Assembly: GCF_013393325.1 (NCBI RefSeq)
Contig: NZ_QJRC01000102.1
Span: 62,001 to 126,000 of the forward strand
Length of the DNA stretch: 64,000 nt
Direction of reading: 5' to 3'
From: Pseudomonas hunanensis
GTDB taxonomy: Bacteria; Pseudomonadota; Gammaproteobacteria; Pseudomonadales; Pseudomonadaceae
In this document: piece after piece, positions 18,163-26,929 of the stretch
Layout of the letters: the number at the start of each line of letters is the position of its first letter
Position numbering within the stretch: the first letter of the stretch is position 1
Position numbers and translations under genes: made by a program
The notes under the pieces: generated by a model
Databases searched by the model: none
What the model was told of the DNA's origin: nothing
What the model saw: the letters and a program-made list of their open reading frames with translations, nothing else

Positions 18163-19608
18163 ATGCAATGGGAAGTTGTGATCGGGCTGGAAATCCACAC
18201 TCAGCTCGCCACCCAGTCGAAGATTTTCTCCGGCAGCGCCACCACCTTTGGCTCCGAGCCGAACACCCAGGCCAGCCTGGTTGACCTGGGCATGCCCGGT
18301 GTACTGCCGGTGCTGAACCAGGAAGCCGTGCGCATGGCGTGCATGTTCGGCCTGGCCATCGACGCCGAAATCGGCAAGCGCAACGTGTTCGCGCGCAAGA
18401 ACTACTTCTACCCGGACCTGCCCAAGGGCTACCAGATCAGCCAGATGGACCTGCCGATCGTCGGCAAGGGCCACCTGGACATCGCCCTGGAAGACGGCAC
18501 CATCAAGCGCATCGGCGTAACCCGTGCGCACCTGGAAGAAGACGCTGGCAAGAGCCTGCACGAAGACTTCAGCGGTTCCACCGGCATCGACTTGAACCGT
18601 GCCGGCACGCCACTGCTGGAAATCGTCTCCGAGCCTGACATGCGCAGCGCCAAGGAAGCCGTGGCTTACGTCAAGGCGATCCACGCGCTGGTACGTTACC
18701 TGGGCATCTGCGATGGCAACATGGCCGAAGGTTCGCTGCGTTGCGACTGCAACGTGTCGATCCGCCCGAAAGGCCAGACCGAGTTCGGCACCCGCTGCGA
18801 GATCAAGAACGTCAACTCGTTCCGCTTCATCGAGCGCGCGATCAACAGCGAAATCCAACGCCAGATCGACTTGATCGAAGACGGCGGCAAGGTGGTGCAG
18901 GAAACCCGTCTGTACGACCCGAACAAAGACGAAACCCGCTCCATGCGCAGCAAGGAGGAAGCCAACGACTATCGCTACTTCCCCGACCCGGACCTGCTGC
19001 CGGTGGTGATCGAGGACAGCTTCCTCGACACCATTCGCGCCGGCCTGCCAGAGCTGCCGCCACAGAAAGTCGAGCGTTTCCAAAGCCAGTACGGCCTGTC
19101 GGCATACGACGCCAACGTGTTGGCCTCCAGCCGCGAACAGGCAGATTACTTCGAAGAAGTAGTGAAGATCGGTGGCGACGCCAAGCTGGCGGCCAACTGG
19201 GTCATGGTCGAACTGGGCAGCCTGCTGAACAAGCTGGGTGTCGAAATCGACCAGGCGCCGGTCAGCGCCGCGCAACTGGGCGGCATGCTGCTGCGCATTC
19301 GCGACAACACCATCAGCGGCAAAATCGCCAAGACCGTGTTCGAGGCCATGGCCGCCGGTGAAGGCGATGCCGACAGCATCATCGACAGCAAGGGCCTGAA
19401 ACAGGTTACCGACACCGGTGCGATCGACAAGATGCTCGACGAAATGCTGGCAGCCAATGCCGAGCAGGTCGAACAGTACCGCGCAGCCGATGAGGCCAAA
19501 CGCGGCAAGATGTTCGGCTTCTTCGTCGGCCAGGCCATGAAAGCTTCCAAAGGCAAGGCCAACCCGGGGCAGGTGAACCAATTGCTCAAAGCCAAGCTCG
19601 AAGGGTGA
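18163..19608 (+). CDS. gatB: Asp/Glu-tRNA amidotransferase subunit B
   Basis: Kinase/transamidase subunit of GatCAB that activates the mischarged aminoacyl group and adds ammonia. It begins [24 protein letters not shown], the near-invariant GatB N-terminus, and contains [14 protein letters not shown] and the C-terminal YqeY-like tail domain that binds tRNA ([17 protein letters not shown]). Length 481 residues. Third gene of the operon; a hairpin at 19631-19647 follows. Confidence 0.98.
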
Positions 19609-19630
19609 TTGTTTTACCCCCGTAATGCTG

Positions 19631-19647
19631 CGAGGGCTTTGCCCTCG
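19631..19647. terminator. Short hairpin after gatB
   Basis: CGAGGGC (19631-19637) and GCCCTCG (19641-19647) form a perfect 7-base-pair stem with a TTT loop 22 bases after the gatB stop. There is no T-run after it, so its role as terminator is uncertain. Confidence 0.4.
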
Positions 19648-19729
19648 TTCGCGGCAACAGCCGCTTCCAAAGCTACGGCGACGCGCCGAAGGGCTGCGCC
19701 GTAGCTTTGGAAGCGGCTGTTGCCGCGAA
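19648..19729. repeat. 33-base perfect inverted repeat, REP-like
   Basis: The arms 19648-19680 and 19697-19729 are exact reverse complements over 33 bases, with a 16-base loop. Each arm holds its own smaller hairpin (GCGGCAACAGCCGC), the architecture of a paired REP sequence, but the core differs from the usual P. putida REP seen elsewhere in this window (GCGGGCAAGCCCGC). It ends just before the rlpA ribosome binding site, so it could separate gatCAB from rlpA transcription. Confidence 0.85.
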
Positions 19730-19754
19730 TGGCCGCACTAGGAGAGCACCTGAC

Positions 19755-20129
19755 TTGCTAAAACGATCCCTCGGCACACTGGCCCTCTTCTCCTTCCTGG
19801 CCGGCTGCGCCAGCCATGACATCGACCCACGCGGTTACGACCAGACGGGCACCGCTTCCTATTACGGCTCGCGCCACCACGGCAAACGCACCGCCAGCGG
19901 CGAACCATTCAACCAGCACGGCCTTACCGCCGCCCACCGCAGCCTGCCTTTCGGTACCCGCGTACTGGTCACCAACATGGCCAACCAGCGCAGCGTGGTG
20001 GTACGCATCAACGACCGAGGCCCGCACACCCGTGGCCGATTGATCGACTTGTCTCGCGCCGCAGCAGAAAAAATCGGCATGCTCCGTAGCGGAACAGCGC
20101 GCGTGCGAGTACAAGGGCTTAGCGACTGA
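19755..20129 (+). CDS. Small RlpA-like septal lipoprotein (DPBB domain)
   Basis: A 124-residue lipoprotein with a double-psi beta-barrel of the RlpA type (GTASYYGSRHHGKRTASGEPFNQHGLTAAHRSLPFGTRVLVTN ... VVVRINDRGPHTRGRLIDLSRAAAEKIGM). Full-length RlpA, which cleaves naked glycan strands, also carries a SPOR domain; this one has none. The start is TTG at 19755, giving MLKRSLGTLALFSFLAGC, a lipoprotein signal with lipobox LAGC (Cys18); AGGAG lies 10 bases upstream. The stop is in frame with the next gene's reading frame. The catalytic Asp region NDRGP is intact. Possibly a lytic transglycosylase or a glycan binder. Confidence 0.88.
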   Translation: MLKRSLGTLALFSFLAGCASHDIDPRGYDQTGTASYYGSRHHGKRTASGEPFNQHGLTAAHRSLPFGTRVLVTNMANQRSVVVRINDRGPHTRGRLIDLSRAAAEKIGMLRSGTARVRVQGLSD

Positions 20130-20147
20130 CGCGACAGGAGTCCGACC

Positions 20148-20150
20148 ATT
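20148..20150 (+). promoter_or_regulatory. Probable ATT initiation codon of the cation exchanger
   Basis: ATT preceded by AGGAG with 7 bases spacing, 18 bases after the rlpA stop. Starting here restores a full first membrane helix (LLQLGIALLLLIGGAELLV). A sequencing variant of ATG cannot be excluded. Confidence 0.6.
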
Positions 20151-21233
20151 TTCGACCTGGCCACCCTTCCCACCTTTAGCCTGCTGCAACTGGGCATTGC
20201 CCTGCTGTTGCTGATCGGCGGCGCCGAGCTACTGGTGCGCGCCGCGTTGCGCCTGGCACAGCGCCTGCACGTGCGCCCGCTGATCATCGGCCTGAGCCTG
20301 GTGGCGTTCGGCAGTACCGCGCCACAATTGACCGTGAGCCTGCAGGCTGCCTACCAGGGAGCGCCCGATGTGGCGGTCGGCAGCGTGGTCGGCAGCAACA
20401 TCTTCAACATCCTGGTCATTCTTGGCCTGGCCGCGCTGATCATCCCGCTGCGCGTGTCACGCCAACTGGTGCGCCTGGACATTCCGTTGATGATCATCGC
20501 CAGCGGGCTGGTGTACGCATTGTCCACCAACGGCCACCTGGGCCGAGTGGAAGGGGCACTGCTACTGCTGGGCCTGGCTGGTTACCTGGCAATGCTCTGG
20601 CACCAGTCCCGCCACTATGCACGCACTTACCCCGCCCCGGATGCTGCCAGGTCCAGCGCCGGGCGCTTCTGGTCAGGCACGCTGCTGCAGGTGTTGGTCG
20701 GCCTTGGCCTGCTGAGCCTGGCGGGCCACTTACTGCTGGAAGCCGCCGTCGAGGTGGCTACCGACCTGGGCCTGTCCGAGCGCATCATCGGCCTGACAGT
20801 CGTCGCCGTCTGCACCTCCCTGCCGGAGCTGGCCGCAGCGCTGATTGCCGCCCTGCGTGGCGAACGGGAGATTGCCGTGGGCACGGTCATCGGCAGCAAC
20901 CTGTTCAACCTGCTGGCCGTGCTGGGCCTGACCGCGCTGATCGCCCCAGAACCGCTGTCGATCTCGCCCAACGCGCTGTCTTTCGACTTGCCTGTAATGC
21001 TCGGCGTTGCCCTATTGAGCCTGCCAGTGTTCTATTCCGGCTACCGCATCACCCGCGCCGAAGGCCTGGTGTTTCTTTGCCTGTACCTGGTCTATGGCCT
21101 GCATGTGGCAGCCTTTACCATGGGCATGCCGCTAGCCGGCCGCCTGGAACGATTGATGCTGTTCTATGTACTGCCAGTGCTCGCCATGGTGTTGCTGTAC
21201 ACCACCGTACGTGCCTGGCGCCGCCAACACTAA
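20148..21233 (+). CDS. CaCA-family sodium/calcium-type cation exchanger, ATT start
   Basis: Inner-membrane exchanger of about 361 residues with the two alpha-repeat motifs of the YrbG branch: GLSLVAFGSTAPQLTVSLQAA with GSVVGSNIFNILVILG, and GLTVVAVCTSLPELAAALIAA with GTVIGSNLFNLLAVLG. About ten membrane helices are visible. The annotated start is difficult: AGGAG is followed 7 bases later by ATT TTC GAC CTG, the rlpA stop is in the same frame 19 bases upstream, and no ATG, GTG or TTG occurs before a TTG at 20208 that would cut the first helix and has no ribosome binding site. I therefore start it at ATT 20148. The ion is not shown by sequence. Confidence 0.88.
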   Translation: MFDLATLPTFSLLQLGIALLLLIGGAELLVRAALRLAQRLHVRPLIIGLSLVAFGSTAPQLTVSLQAAYQGAPDVAVGSVVGSNIFNILVILGLAALIIPLRVSRQLVRLDIPLMIIASGLVYALSTNGHLGRVEGALLLLGLAGYLAMLWHQSRHYARTYPAPDAARSSAGRFWSGTLLQVLVGLGLLSLAGHLLLEAAVEVATDLGLSERIIGLTVVAVCTSLPELAAALIAALRGEREIAVGTVIGSNLFNLLAVLGLTALIAPEPLSISPNALSFDLPVMLGVALLSLPVFYSGYRITRAEGLVFLCLYLVYGLHVAAFTMGMPLAGRLERLMLFYVLPVLAMVLLYTTVRAWRRQH

Positions 21234-21243
21234 GGAAAACAAC

Positions 21244-21618
21244 ATGGCTGATAGCAACAAGACCGGCGAGCAAATTCGCCGTCAGGTAATGGGCGATGCA
21301 TTCGTCGATCGCGCACTGGGCAATGCCACCGACTTCACCCAGCCGCTGCAGGACTTCGTCAATGAACATGCCTGGGGCAGTGTGTGGGCGCGTGACGGAC
21401 TACCTCTGAAGACTCGCAGCCTGATTACCTTGGCCACGCTGACGGCACTGAAGTGCCCGCAGGAGCTCAAGGGGCATGTGCGCGGGGCGTTGAACAATGG
21501 CTGTACGGTCGAGGAAATCCGCGAGGCGTTGCTGCATTGTGCAGTGTATGCGGGCGTGCCGGCGGCGATTGATGCCTTCAGGGCCGCGCAGGAAGTGATC
21601 GACAGCTACCAAGGCTGA
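21244..21618 (+). CDS. Carboxymuconolactone decarboxylase-family protein
   Basis: A 124-residue protein of the CMD/AhpD-like fold. It matches the gamma-carboxymuconolactone decarboxylase branch (LKTRSLITLATLTALKCPQELKGHVRGALNNGCTVEEIREALLHCAVYAGVPAAIDAFRAA). No aromatic catabolic genes are next to it, so it may not be the beta-ketoadipate enzyme PcaC; the CxxC of AhpD peroxidases is absent. AAGGAA precedes the ATG. It follows the exchanger by 10 bases and is probably co-transcribed. Confidence 0.85.
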   Translation: MADSNKTGEQIRRQVMGDAFVDRALGNATDFTQPLQDFVNEHAWGSVWARDGLPLKTRSLITLATLTALKCPQELKGHVRGALNNGCTVEEIREALLHCAVYAGVPAAIDAFRAAQEVIDSYQG

Positions 21619-21630
21619 CGCAGCCTTTTC

Positions 21631-21676
21631 CAGTACCGGCCTCTTCGCGGTCACGCCCGCGAAGAGGCTGGTACTG
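21631..21676. repeat. REP-type inverted repeat
   Basis: Arms 21631-21650 and 21657-21676 match at 19 of 20 positions and contain the P. putida REP core (CCTCTTCGCGG...CCGCGAAGAGG). It fills the gap between two convergent genes and probably works as a bidirectional transcription barrier. Confidence 0.85.
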
Positions 21677-21682
21677 CCTTGC

Positions 21683-23041
21683 CTATTTGGCCTGGCGAGC
21701 CTTCTTCAGCTTGAAGGCCACCCACAGTACGGCAATCCAAGCCGGGATCAGCATCACCGAGATGCGAATCGGCGGGGTCAGGTACATCACCACCAATATC
21801 AGCACGATGAACGCCAGACACAGGTAGTTGGTCAGCGGGTGCCCCAGGCTTTTGTAGAAGGGGATGATGCCGGCAGCCAGCTTGGCCTTGCGGAATTTCA
21901 GATGAGTAATGCTGATGCTCGCCCAGTTGATCACCAGCGCCGACACCGCCAGCGCCATCAGCAAGCCAAAGGCCTCGCCCGGCATCAGGTAGTTGATCAG
22001 CACGCACAGGCCGGTCGCGAAGGCCGACACGCCCAGCGCGGTCAGCGGTACACCGCTGCGGCTTACCTTCAGCAGCTGGCGCGGCGCATCACCTTGGCTA
22101 GCCAGGCCGAACAGCATGCGGCTGTTGGCGTACACACAGCTGTTGTACACCGACAGCGCAGCCGTCAGCACCACGATATTGAGGATGGTCGCCACCAGGT
22201 CGCTGTCCAGCTCATGGAAGATCATCACGAACGGGCTACCGCCCTGCACTACCTTCTGCCACGGGTACAGCGACAACAGCACCGCCAGGGCACCGATGTA
22301 GAAGATCAGGATGCGGTACACCACTTGGTTGGTGGCTTTGGGGATGCTCTGGCGGGGGTTGTCGGCTTCGGCGGCGGTGATACCCACCAGCTCCAGGCCG
22401 CCGAACGAGAACATGATCACCGCCAAGGCCATCACCAAGCCGCTGACGCCGTTAGGGAAGAAGCCGCCGTACTGCCACAGGTTGGCCACGCTGGCATCCG
22501 GGCCGCCATGGCCGCTGCTCAACAGCCAGGCGCCAAAGCCGATCATGCTGACGATGGCCACCACCTTGACCAGGGCGAACCAGAACTCCATCTCGCCGTA
22601 GACCTTCACCTGGGTCAGGTTGATCAGGTTGATCGCCACGAAGAAGATCGCCGCGGTGGCCCAGGTAGGAAACTCCGGCCACCAGTACTGCACGTAGATG
22701 CCGACCGCCGTCAGTTCGGCCATGCCGACCAGCACGTACACCACCCAGTAATTCCACCCCGAAACGAAGCCGGCGAACTCGCTCCAGTACTGGTGGGCGA
22801 AGTGGCTGAAACTACCGGCTACCGGCTCTTCCACGACCATTTCGCCCAACTGGCGCATGATCAGAAAGGCCATCAGGCCGGCGATGGCATAGCCCAGCAG
22901 CACGGAGGGGCCGGCCAGCTGGATGGTCTGGGCGATGCCCAGAAACAACCCGGTACCGATGGCCCCGCCCAGCGCGATCAGCTGGATATGGCGATTCTTC
23001 AGCCCGCGCTGTAACCGCTCGGGCGTGCTCTGGTCTTGCAT
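21683..23041 (-). CDS. aroP: AroP-type amino acid permease (APC family)
   Basis: Proton-coupled amino acid importer with about twelve membrane helices and the amino acid transporter (AAT) signature at the N-terminus: LKNRHIQLIALGGAIGTGLFLG, then EMVVEEPVAGSFSHFAHQYW. The sequence resembles AroP/PheP (aromatic amino acids), with GEMEFWFALVKVVAIV and MFSFGGLELVGITAAEADNP. It is 452 residues, within the family range. Specificity for aromatic versus other neutral amino acids cannot be fixed from sequence alone; the gene symbol is given on family resemblance. It stands alone between a REP element and an AEC transporter. Confidence 0.82.
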   Translation of the reverse strand: MQDQSTPERLQRGLKNRHIQLIALGGAIGTGLFLGIAQTIQLAGPSVLLGYAIAGLMAFLIMRQLGEMVVEEPVAGSFSHFAHQYWSEFAGFVSGWNYWVVYVLVGMAELTAVGIYVQYWWPEFPTWATAAIFFVAINLINLTQVKVYGEMEFWFALVKVVAIVSMIGFGAWLLSSGHGGPDASVANLWQYGGFFPNGVSGLVMALAVIMFSFGGLELVGITAAEADNPRQSIPKATNQVVYRILIFYIGALAVLLSLYPWQKVVQGGSPFVMIFHELDSDLVATILNIVVLTAALSVYNSCVYANSRMLFGLASQGDAPRQLLKVSRSGVPLTALGVSAFATGLCVLINYLMPGEAFGLLMALAVSALVINWASISITHLKFRKAKLAAGIIPFYKSLGHPLTNYLCLAFIVLILVVMYLTPPIRISVMLIPAWIAVLWVAFKLKKARQAK

Positions 23042-23097
23042 GAAGTGTCCTTTAGCTCAGTGAGGCAGTGCTGTTGCTGTTATTTGCAGTCAAGGAT

Positions 23098-24039
23098 CTA
23101 GATCCATCCGCCCCACTGCAAGATGAAAATACCAATGTTGGTGGTGATTGCCGCCATTAGCGTGGTAATGACGATGATCGACGCCGCCAGCTCATGGTTA
23201 CCATTGGCCGCCCGCGCCATCACGTAGCTGGCCGCAGCGGTCGGGCTGCCGATGTAGAGGAACAGGATGCCCAACTCCGCACCGCGAAAGCCACACAACC
23301 AAGCCCCCAGGGTACCGAGCAACGGCAAGCAGACCATCTTCACCAGGCTGGCATCGATGGCCAGCCGGCCACAGTCACGCAGCGCCGCCAGCGACAAGGT
23401 GCCACCGATGCAGATCAGCGCCAGCGGCAGGGTCATCTGCGCCAGGTAGTCGCCCGAGGTCAGCAGCCAGTTGGGCAACGGCACCTGGCCGTAAGCCATC
23501 GGGGTAGCCACCAGCACGCTGATGATCAACGGGTTGCTGAAAATGCTCTTGCAGATGCTCCATGGGTCGGACTTGAGGTCCGGGCTGTACACCGCCAGCA
23601 CCACCGCCGACAGCGAGTTGTACATGAGGATGACCAGGCCCGCGAGCACCGCCCCCAGGGAAATACCATAGTCACCGTACAAACTGGCGGCCAGGGCCAA
23701 GCCGATCACGCCGTTGTTGCCGCGAAATGCGCCCTGGGTATAGATGCCCCGGTCGGCCAGCGGGCTGCGCCAGATGGCCAGGCCCCAGGCAATGGCGAAG
23801 CCGACCAGGGTGGCAGCGATGAAGTACAGCATGACACCGGGTTTGACTGCTGCGGCCAGGTCGGCGTGATAGATACCGAGGAACAGCAGCGCCGGCATGC
23901 ACACGTTGAACACCAGCTGCGAGGCGACGCGGTTGAAGTTGTCGTCGATCAGGTGGATGCGTTTGAGCAGCACGCCCATGAACAGCATGGCGAAAACCGG
24001 TGCCGTGATGTTCAGCGTCTGGATAAGAAGGGCGAGCAT
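23098..24039 (-). CDS. AEC-family (auxin efflux carrier) transporter
   Basis: A ten-helix membrane transporter of 313 residues in the AEC family, to which bacterial malate/malonate and other small-organic-acid carriers belong. Family features: FAMLFMGVLLKRIHLIDD at the N-terminus, FRGNNGVIGLALAASLYG in the first half and GSPTAAASYVMARAANGNHELAASIIVITTLMA in the second. Start at the ATG 24039 with an AGGA site; an in-frame TTG at 24045 is possible. Substrate unknown. It is separated from roxR by a REP hairpin. Confidence 0.85.
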   Translation of the reverse strand: MLALLIQTLNITAPVFAMLFMGVLLKRIHLIDDNFNRVASQLVFNVCMPALLFLGIYHADLAAAVKPGVMLYFIAATLVGFAIAWGLAIWRSPLADRGIYTQGAFRGNNGVIGLALAASLYGDYGISLGAVLAGLVILMYNSLSAVVLAVYSPDLKSDPWSICKSIFSNPLIISVLVATPMAYGQVPLPNWLLTSGDYLAQMTLPLALICIGGTLSLAALRDCGRLAIDASLVKMVCLPLLGTLGAWLCGFRGAELGILFLYIGSPTAAASYVMARAANGNHELAASIIVITTLMAAITTNIGIFILQWGGWI

Positions 24040-24141
24040 GCGCAAGCGATCCTGGAGGGGGTTGCCGTTAGGCGGCTAATAATACGCCAACGGCCGGAAT
24101 TTGCGGGGATCGCGGGGTGTTATACATAAATTTCTGTCAGT

Positions 24142-24179
24142 GCCGGCTTCTTCGCGGATAAACCCGCGAAGAAGCCGGC
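24142..24179. repeat. REP-type inverted repeat
   Basis: Perfect 16-base arms (24142-24157, 24164-24179) with the core TTCTTCGCGG. It lies 15 bases after the roxR stop, on the side where roxSR transcription must end, so probably also serves as its terminator. Confidence 0.85.
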
Positions 24180-24194
24180 CCTTTGAGCAAAGAA

Positions 24195-24755
24195 TCAGCG
24201 CCGAACCGGCCGTTTCTGCAGCTTGCGCTGCAAGGTCCGCCGGTGCATGCCCAGCGCCCGCGCGGTGGCGGAGATATTGCCCTCGTGCTCGTTCAGAACG
24301 CGCTGGATGTGCTCCCACTGCAGGCGGTCGACCGACATCGGGTTTTCCGGCACCAGCGTATCCAGGTCGGTGTGCTCCGACAGCAGTGCTGCCAGCACAT
24401 CATCGGCGTCAGCCGGCTTGCACAGGTAGTTGCAGGCACCGCGCTTGACCGCCTCCACCGCAGTGGCAATGCTCGAATAGCCGGTCAGGATCACCACGCG
24501 CATTTCTGGGTCCAGCTCAAGCAGCTTGGGCAGCAGCACCAGGCCCGAGTCGCCGTCCATCTTCAGGTCCAGCGTGGCGTAGTCCGGCAGGTCCTGCTGA
24601 GCCAGGATCAAGCCTTCCTCGGCAGAACTGGCAGTGCTCACGCGGAAACCGCGACGGCTCATGGCCCGGGCCATGACCCGGGTGAAGGTGGCATCGTCAT
24701 CCACCAGCAGCAGGTGCGGCAGCTCTTCGCTTTCGACCTGGTTTTCTTCGCTCAT
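24195..24755 (-). CDS. roxR: Redox response regulator RoxR (RegA/PrrA family)
   Basis: Response regulator of 186 residues. The receiver domain has D19, D20, the phospho-acceptor D63 (ATLDLKMDG), T91-region (VVILTGYSS) and K in LCKPADADD. A short linker leads to a Fis-type helix-turn-helix (NISATARALGMHRRTLQRKLQ), the RegA/PrrA/ActR layout. It controls respiratory oxidases and redox balance in relatives. GAGGAG precedes the start, and TGATG joins it to the roxS stop, so the two proteins are translationally coupled. An ATG at 24758 is the alternative start. Confidence 0.94.
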   Translation of the reverse strand: MSEENQVESEELPHLLLVDDDATFTRVMARAMSRRGFRVSTASSAEEGLILAQQDLPDYATLDLKMDGDSGLVLLPKLLELDPEMRVVILTGYSSIATAVEAVKRGACNYLCKPADADDVLAALLSEHTDLDTLVPENPMSVDRLQWEHIQRVLNEHEGNISATARALGMHRRTLQRKLQKRPVRR

Positions 24756-26011
24756 CATTCATCTCCTCGCTTGCCATAGGGCAGGCGCAGTTCGGTCAGG
24801 GTGCCACCCTGTTCATGACTATAGAGTTTTACCGAACCGCCCGCACGGGTCACGCTGGCCTTGCTCAAGAACAGGCCCAGGCCGAAGCCTTTGCCCTTGG
24901 TGGTAATGAAGGGTTTGCCGATGGCTTCGGCAATGGCCGGCGGCACGCCGGGGCCGTGGTCGCGGATGCTGATGACGATGTCCTGGGCGTCCCAGTCAAG
25001 GCGCACTTCCAGGTCATCGGGGCAGGCATCGGCAGCATTGTTCAACAGGTTCAGCAGCGCCTGGGTAAGGTCCGGTGGCGGTGTCAACCGAGGCACCTTG
25101 CCGTCGCGCAGACGCTGGAAGCGGTAACTGGCTTCCGGGCGCATCAGGTGCCAGCGGTTCAGCGCTTCGTCCAGCCATGCAGTCACATCCTGCTCGACGA
25201 TCGCCAGGCGTCGGTTGGCTTCGGCAGCGCGCACCAGCTGTTGCAAGGTTTCCTTGCACAGCTTTACCTGGTCCTGGAGGATCTGCAGGTCCTCCTGCAA
25301 CAGCGGGTCGGTATGGTCCTGGCGCATTTCGTTGATCAGCACGCTCATGGTCGCCAGCGGCGTACCCAGCTCATGGGCGGCACCGGCAGCCTGGGTGGCC
25401 ACGGCCAGCAACTGCTCGTCGCGCAGGCTTTCTTCACGCCGTTCGGAACGCAGCTGCTCCTGGCGGCGCAGCTCTTCGGCCATGCGCGCGGCAAAGAAGG
25501 TGATCACGGCCGCCGCCAGGGCAATACTCAGCCACATGCCGTAGACCTGCATCTTGTCCCGCGCCATGGGCAAGCCTTCGAGCGGGTAGAACTGCACCAG
25601 CAGCAGGCTGTAGGCCGTCAGGGCGATGCCAGACAGGATCAGCGAATACAGCCACGGCAAGGTCACCGCAGCAATCGCCAGCGGCACCAGGTAATACGAA
25701 ACGAACGGGTTGGTCGAACCGCCGGAGTAATACAGCAAGGCGCTGTGGATCAGCAGGTCACAAGCCAGCTGCAGGGCATACTCCATTTCGGTGACGGGCA
25801 GCGACAAGCGCAGGCGCAGGGCCGTGAAGGCACACAGCAGCGAAGACAAGGCCAAGGTGCCGGCCAGCGACAGCCAGGGCAACGGCAGCAGTTCGGTCCA
25901 GTAGGCAACGCCCACCGAGCCAGCCTGGGCAGCCAGGACCAGGACCCGAATGACGGTCAGGCGCCAGAGGTTCTGACGGGTAGCGGACAACGGTTGTACG
26001 GCAGCGAGCAT
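24755..26011 (-). CDS. roxS: Redox sensor histidine kinase RoxS (RegB/PrrB family)
   Basis: Membrane histidine kinase of 418 residues with about six helices. GGSTNPF (residues 97-103) is the quinone-binding GGxxNPF heptapeptide of RegB. The H-box is H213 in AAHELGTPLATMSVL, C252 (VKLCKETL) matches the redox-sensitive cysteine of RegB, and NLLNNAADAC, DHGPGVP and GKGFGLGLFL form the ATP site. The sensor therefore reads quinone redox state and passes phosphate to RoxR. The frame stays open to 26938 on top of the divergent SIMPL gene, but AGGAGAGCTC before the ATG at 26011 fixes the start. Confidence 0.95.
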   Translation of the reverse strand: MLAAVQPLSATRQNLWRLTVIRVLVLAAQAGSVGVAYWTELLPLPWLSLAGTLALSSLLCAFTALRLRLSLPVTEMEYALQLACDLLIHSALLYYSGGSTNPFVSYYLVPLAIAAVTLPWLYSLILSGIALTAYSLLLVQFYPLEGLPMARDKMQVYGMWLSIALAAAVITFFAARMAEELRRQEQLRSERREESLRDEQLLAVATQAAGAAHELGTPLATMSVLINEMRQDHTDPLLQEDLQILQDQVKLCKETLQQLVRAAEANRRLAIVEQDVTAWLDEALNRWHLMRPEASYRFQRLRDGKVPRLTPPPDLTQALLNLLNNAADACPDDLEVRLDWDAQDIVISIRDHGPGVPPAIAEAIGKPFITTKGKGFGLGLFLSKASVTRAGGSVKLYSHEQGGTLTELRLPYGKRGDE

Positions 26012-26212
26012 GAGCTCTCCTGATGAGTGCTCCAGAAAATCGGCTGGAGTATACCGAAGCCTGGCGCCTAGCTGCAGCGATGCGGCAAAGCGCCACACTT
26101 TGTCACAGGTTGATGATGGCACTTTTGAACCCACTACACTGTTGCCGGTCTGATGGGCCATGCGTGGAATGGACAACCAGACGCCACGCCTTTTATTGCC
26201 AAGGAGTACCAC

Positions 26213-26929
26213 ATGCAAATCCCACGTCGCGGCACCGCCTTCATCCTGTCTTGCGGCCTGCTCGCCAGCCTGCCGGCGCTGGCGGCCGATGAACCGCGTT
26301 TCAACCAGGTATCGCTGCGTGCCGAAGTCAGCAAGGAAGTGGCGCGCGATCTGATGGTCGTGACCTTGTACAGCGAAGCGCAGAACAGCGACCCGGGCAA
26401 GCTCGCCAAGCAGATCACCGAAACCATGAACAAGGCCGTGCAGCAGTCGCGTCAGGTCAAGGACGTGAAGATCAGCCAGGGCAGCCGCAACAGCTACCCG
26501 GTATATGACAGCAAGGGCCAGAAGATCACCGGCTGGCGCGAGCGCGCCGAACTGCGCCTGGAAAGCGCCAACTTCCCGGCCTTGTCCCAGCTGACCGCCG
26601 ACCTGCTGCAAGAGCTGAAAATGGGCGGCATGGACTTCTCCATCGCCCCGGCCACGCGCAAGGCCAGCGAAGATGCACTGCTCAAGGATGCGGTCGATGC
26701 CTTCAAGGCACGCGCGCAGCTGGCCACAGAAGCGCTGGGCGGCAAGGGCTACAAAGTGGTCAACCTGAACCTCAACAGCAGCGGCTACCCACGCCCGTAC
26801 CTGCGTAGCGCACCGATGGCGATGAAGGCCATGGGGGCTGATGAAGCGGCACCAGCGCCGGATATCGAAGCAGGCACCAGTGAAGTGAGCATGAATGCCG
26901 ATGGCCTGATCGAAGTGCAGATGCCTTAA
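26213..26929 (+). CDS. Periplasmic SIMPL-domain protein (DUF541)
   Basis: A 238-residue secreted protein. MQIPRRGTAFILSCGLLASLPALAAD is a signal peptide with cleavage after ALA. The mature part is a SIMPL domain (YSEAQNSDPGKLAKQITETMNKAVQQSRQVKDVKISQGSRNSYPVY), the family of BP26/OMP28 and E. coli YggE, associated with oxidative stress protection but of unknown mechanism. AAGGAG lies before the ATG at 26213. It is divergent from roxSR with a 200-base gap, so RoxR control is possible but not shown. Confidence 0.85.
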   Translation: MQIPRRGTAFILSCGLLASLPALAADEPRFNQVSLRAEVSKEVARDLMVVTLYSEAQNSDPGKLAKQITETMNKAVQQSRQVKDVKISQGSRNSYPVYDSKGQKITGWRERAELRLESANFPALSQLTADLLQELKMGGMDFSIAPATRKASEDALLKDAVDAFKARAQLATEALGGKGYKVVNLNLNSSGYPRPYLRSAPMAMKAMGADEAAPAPDIEAGTSEVSMNADGLIEVQMP

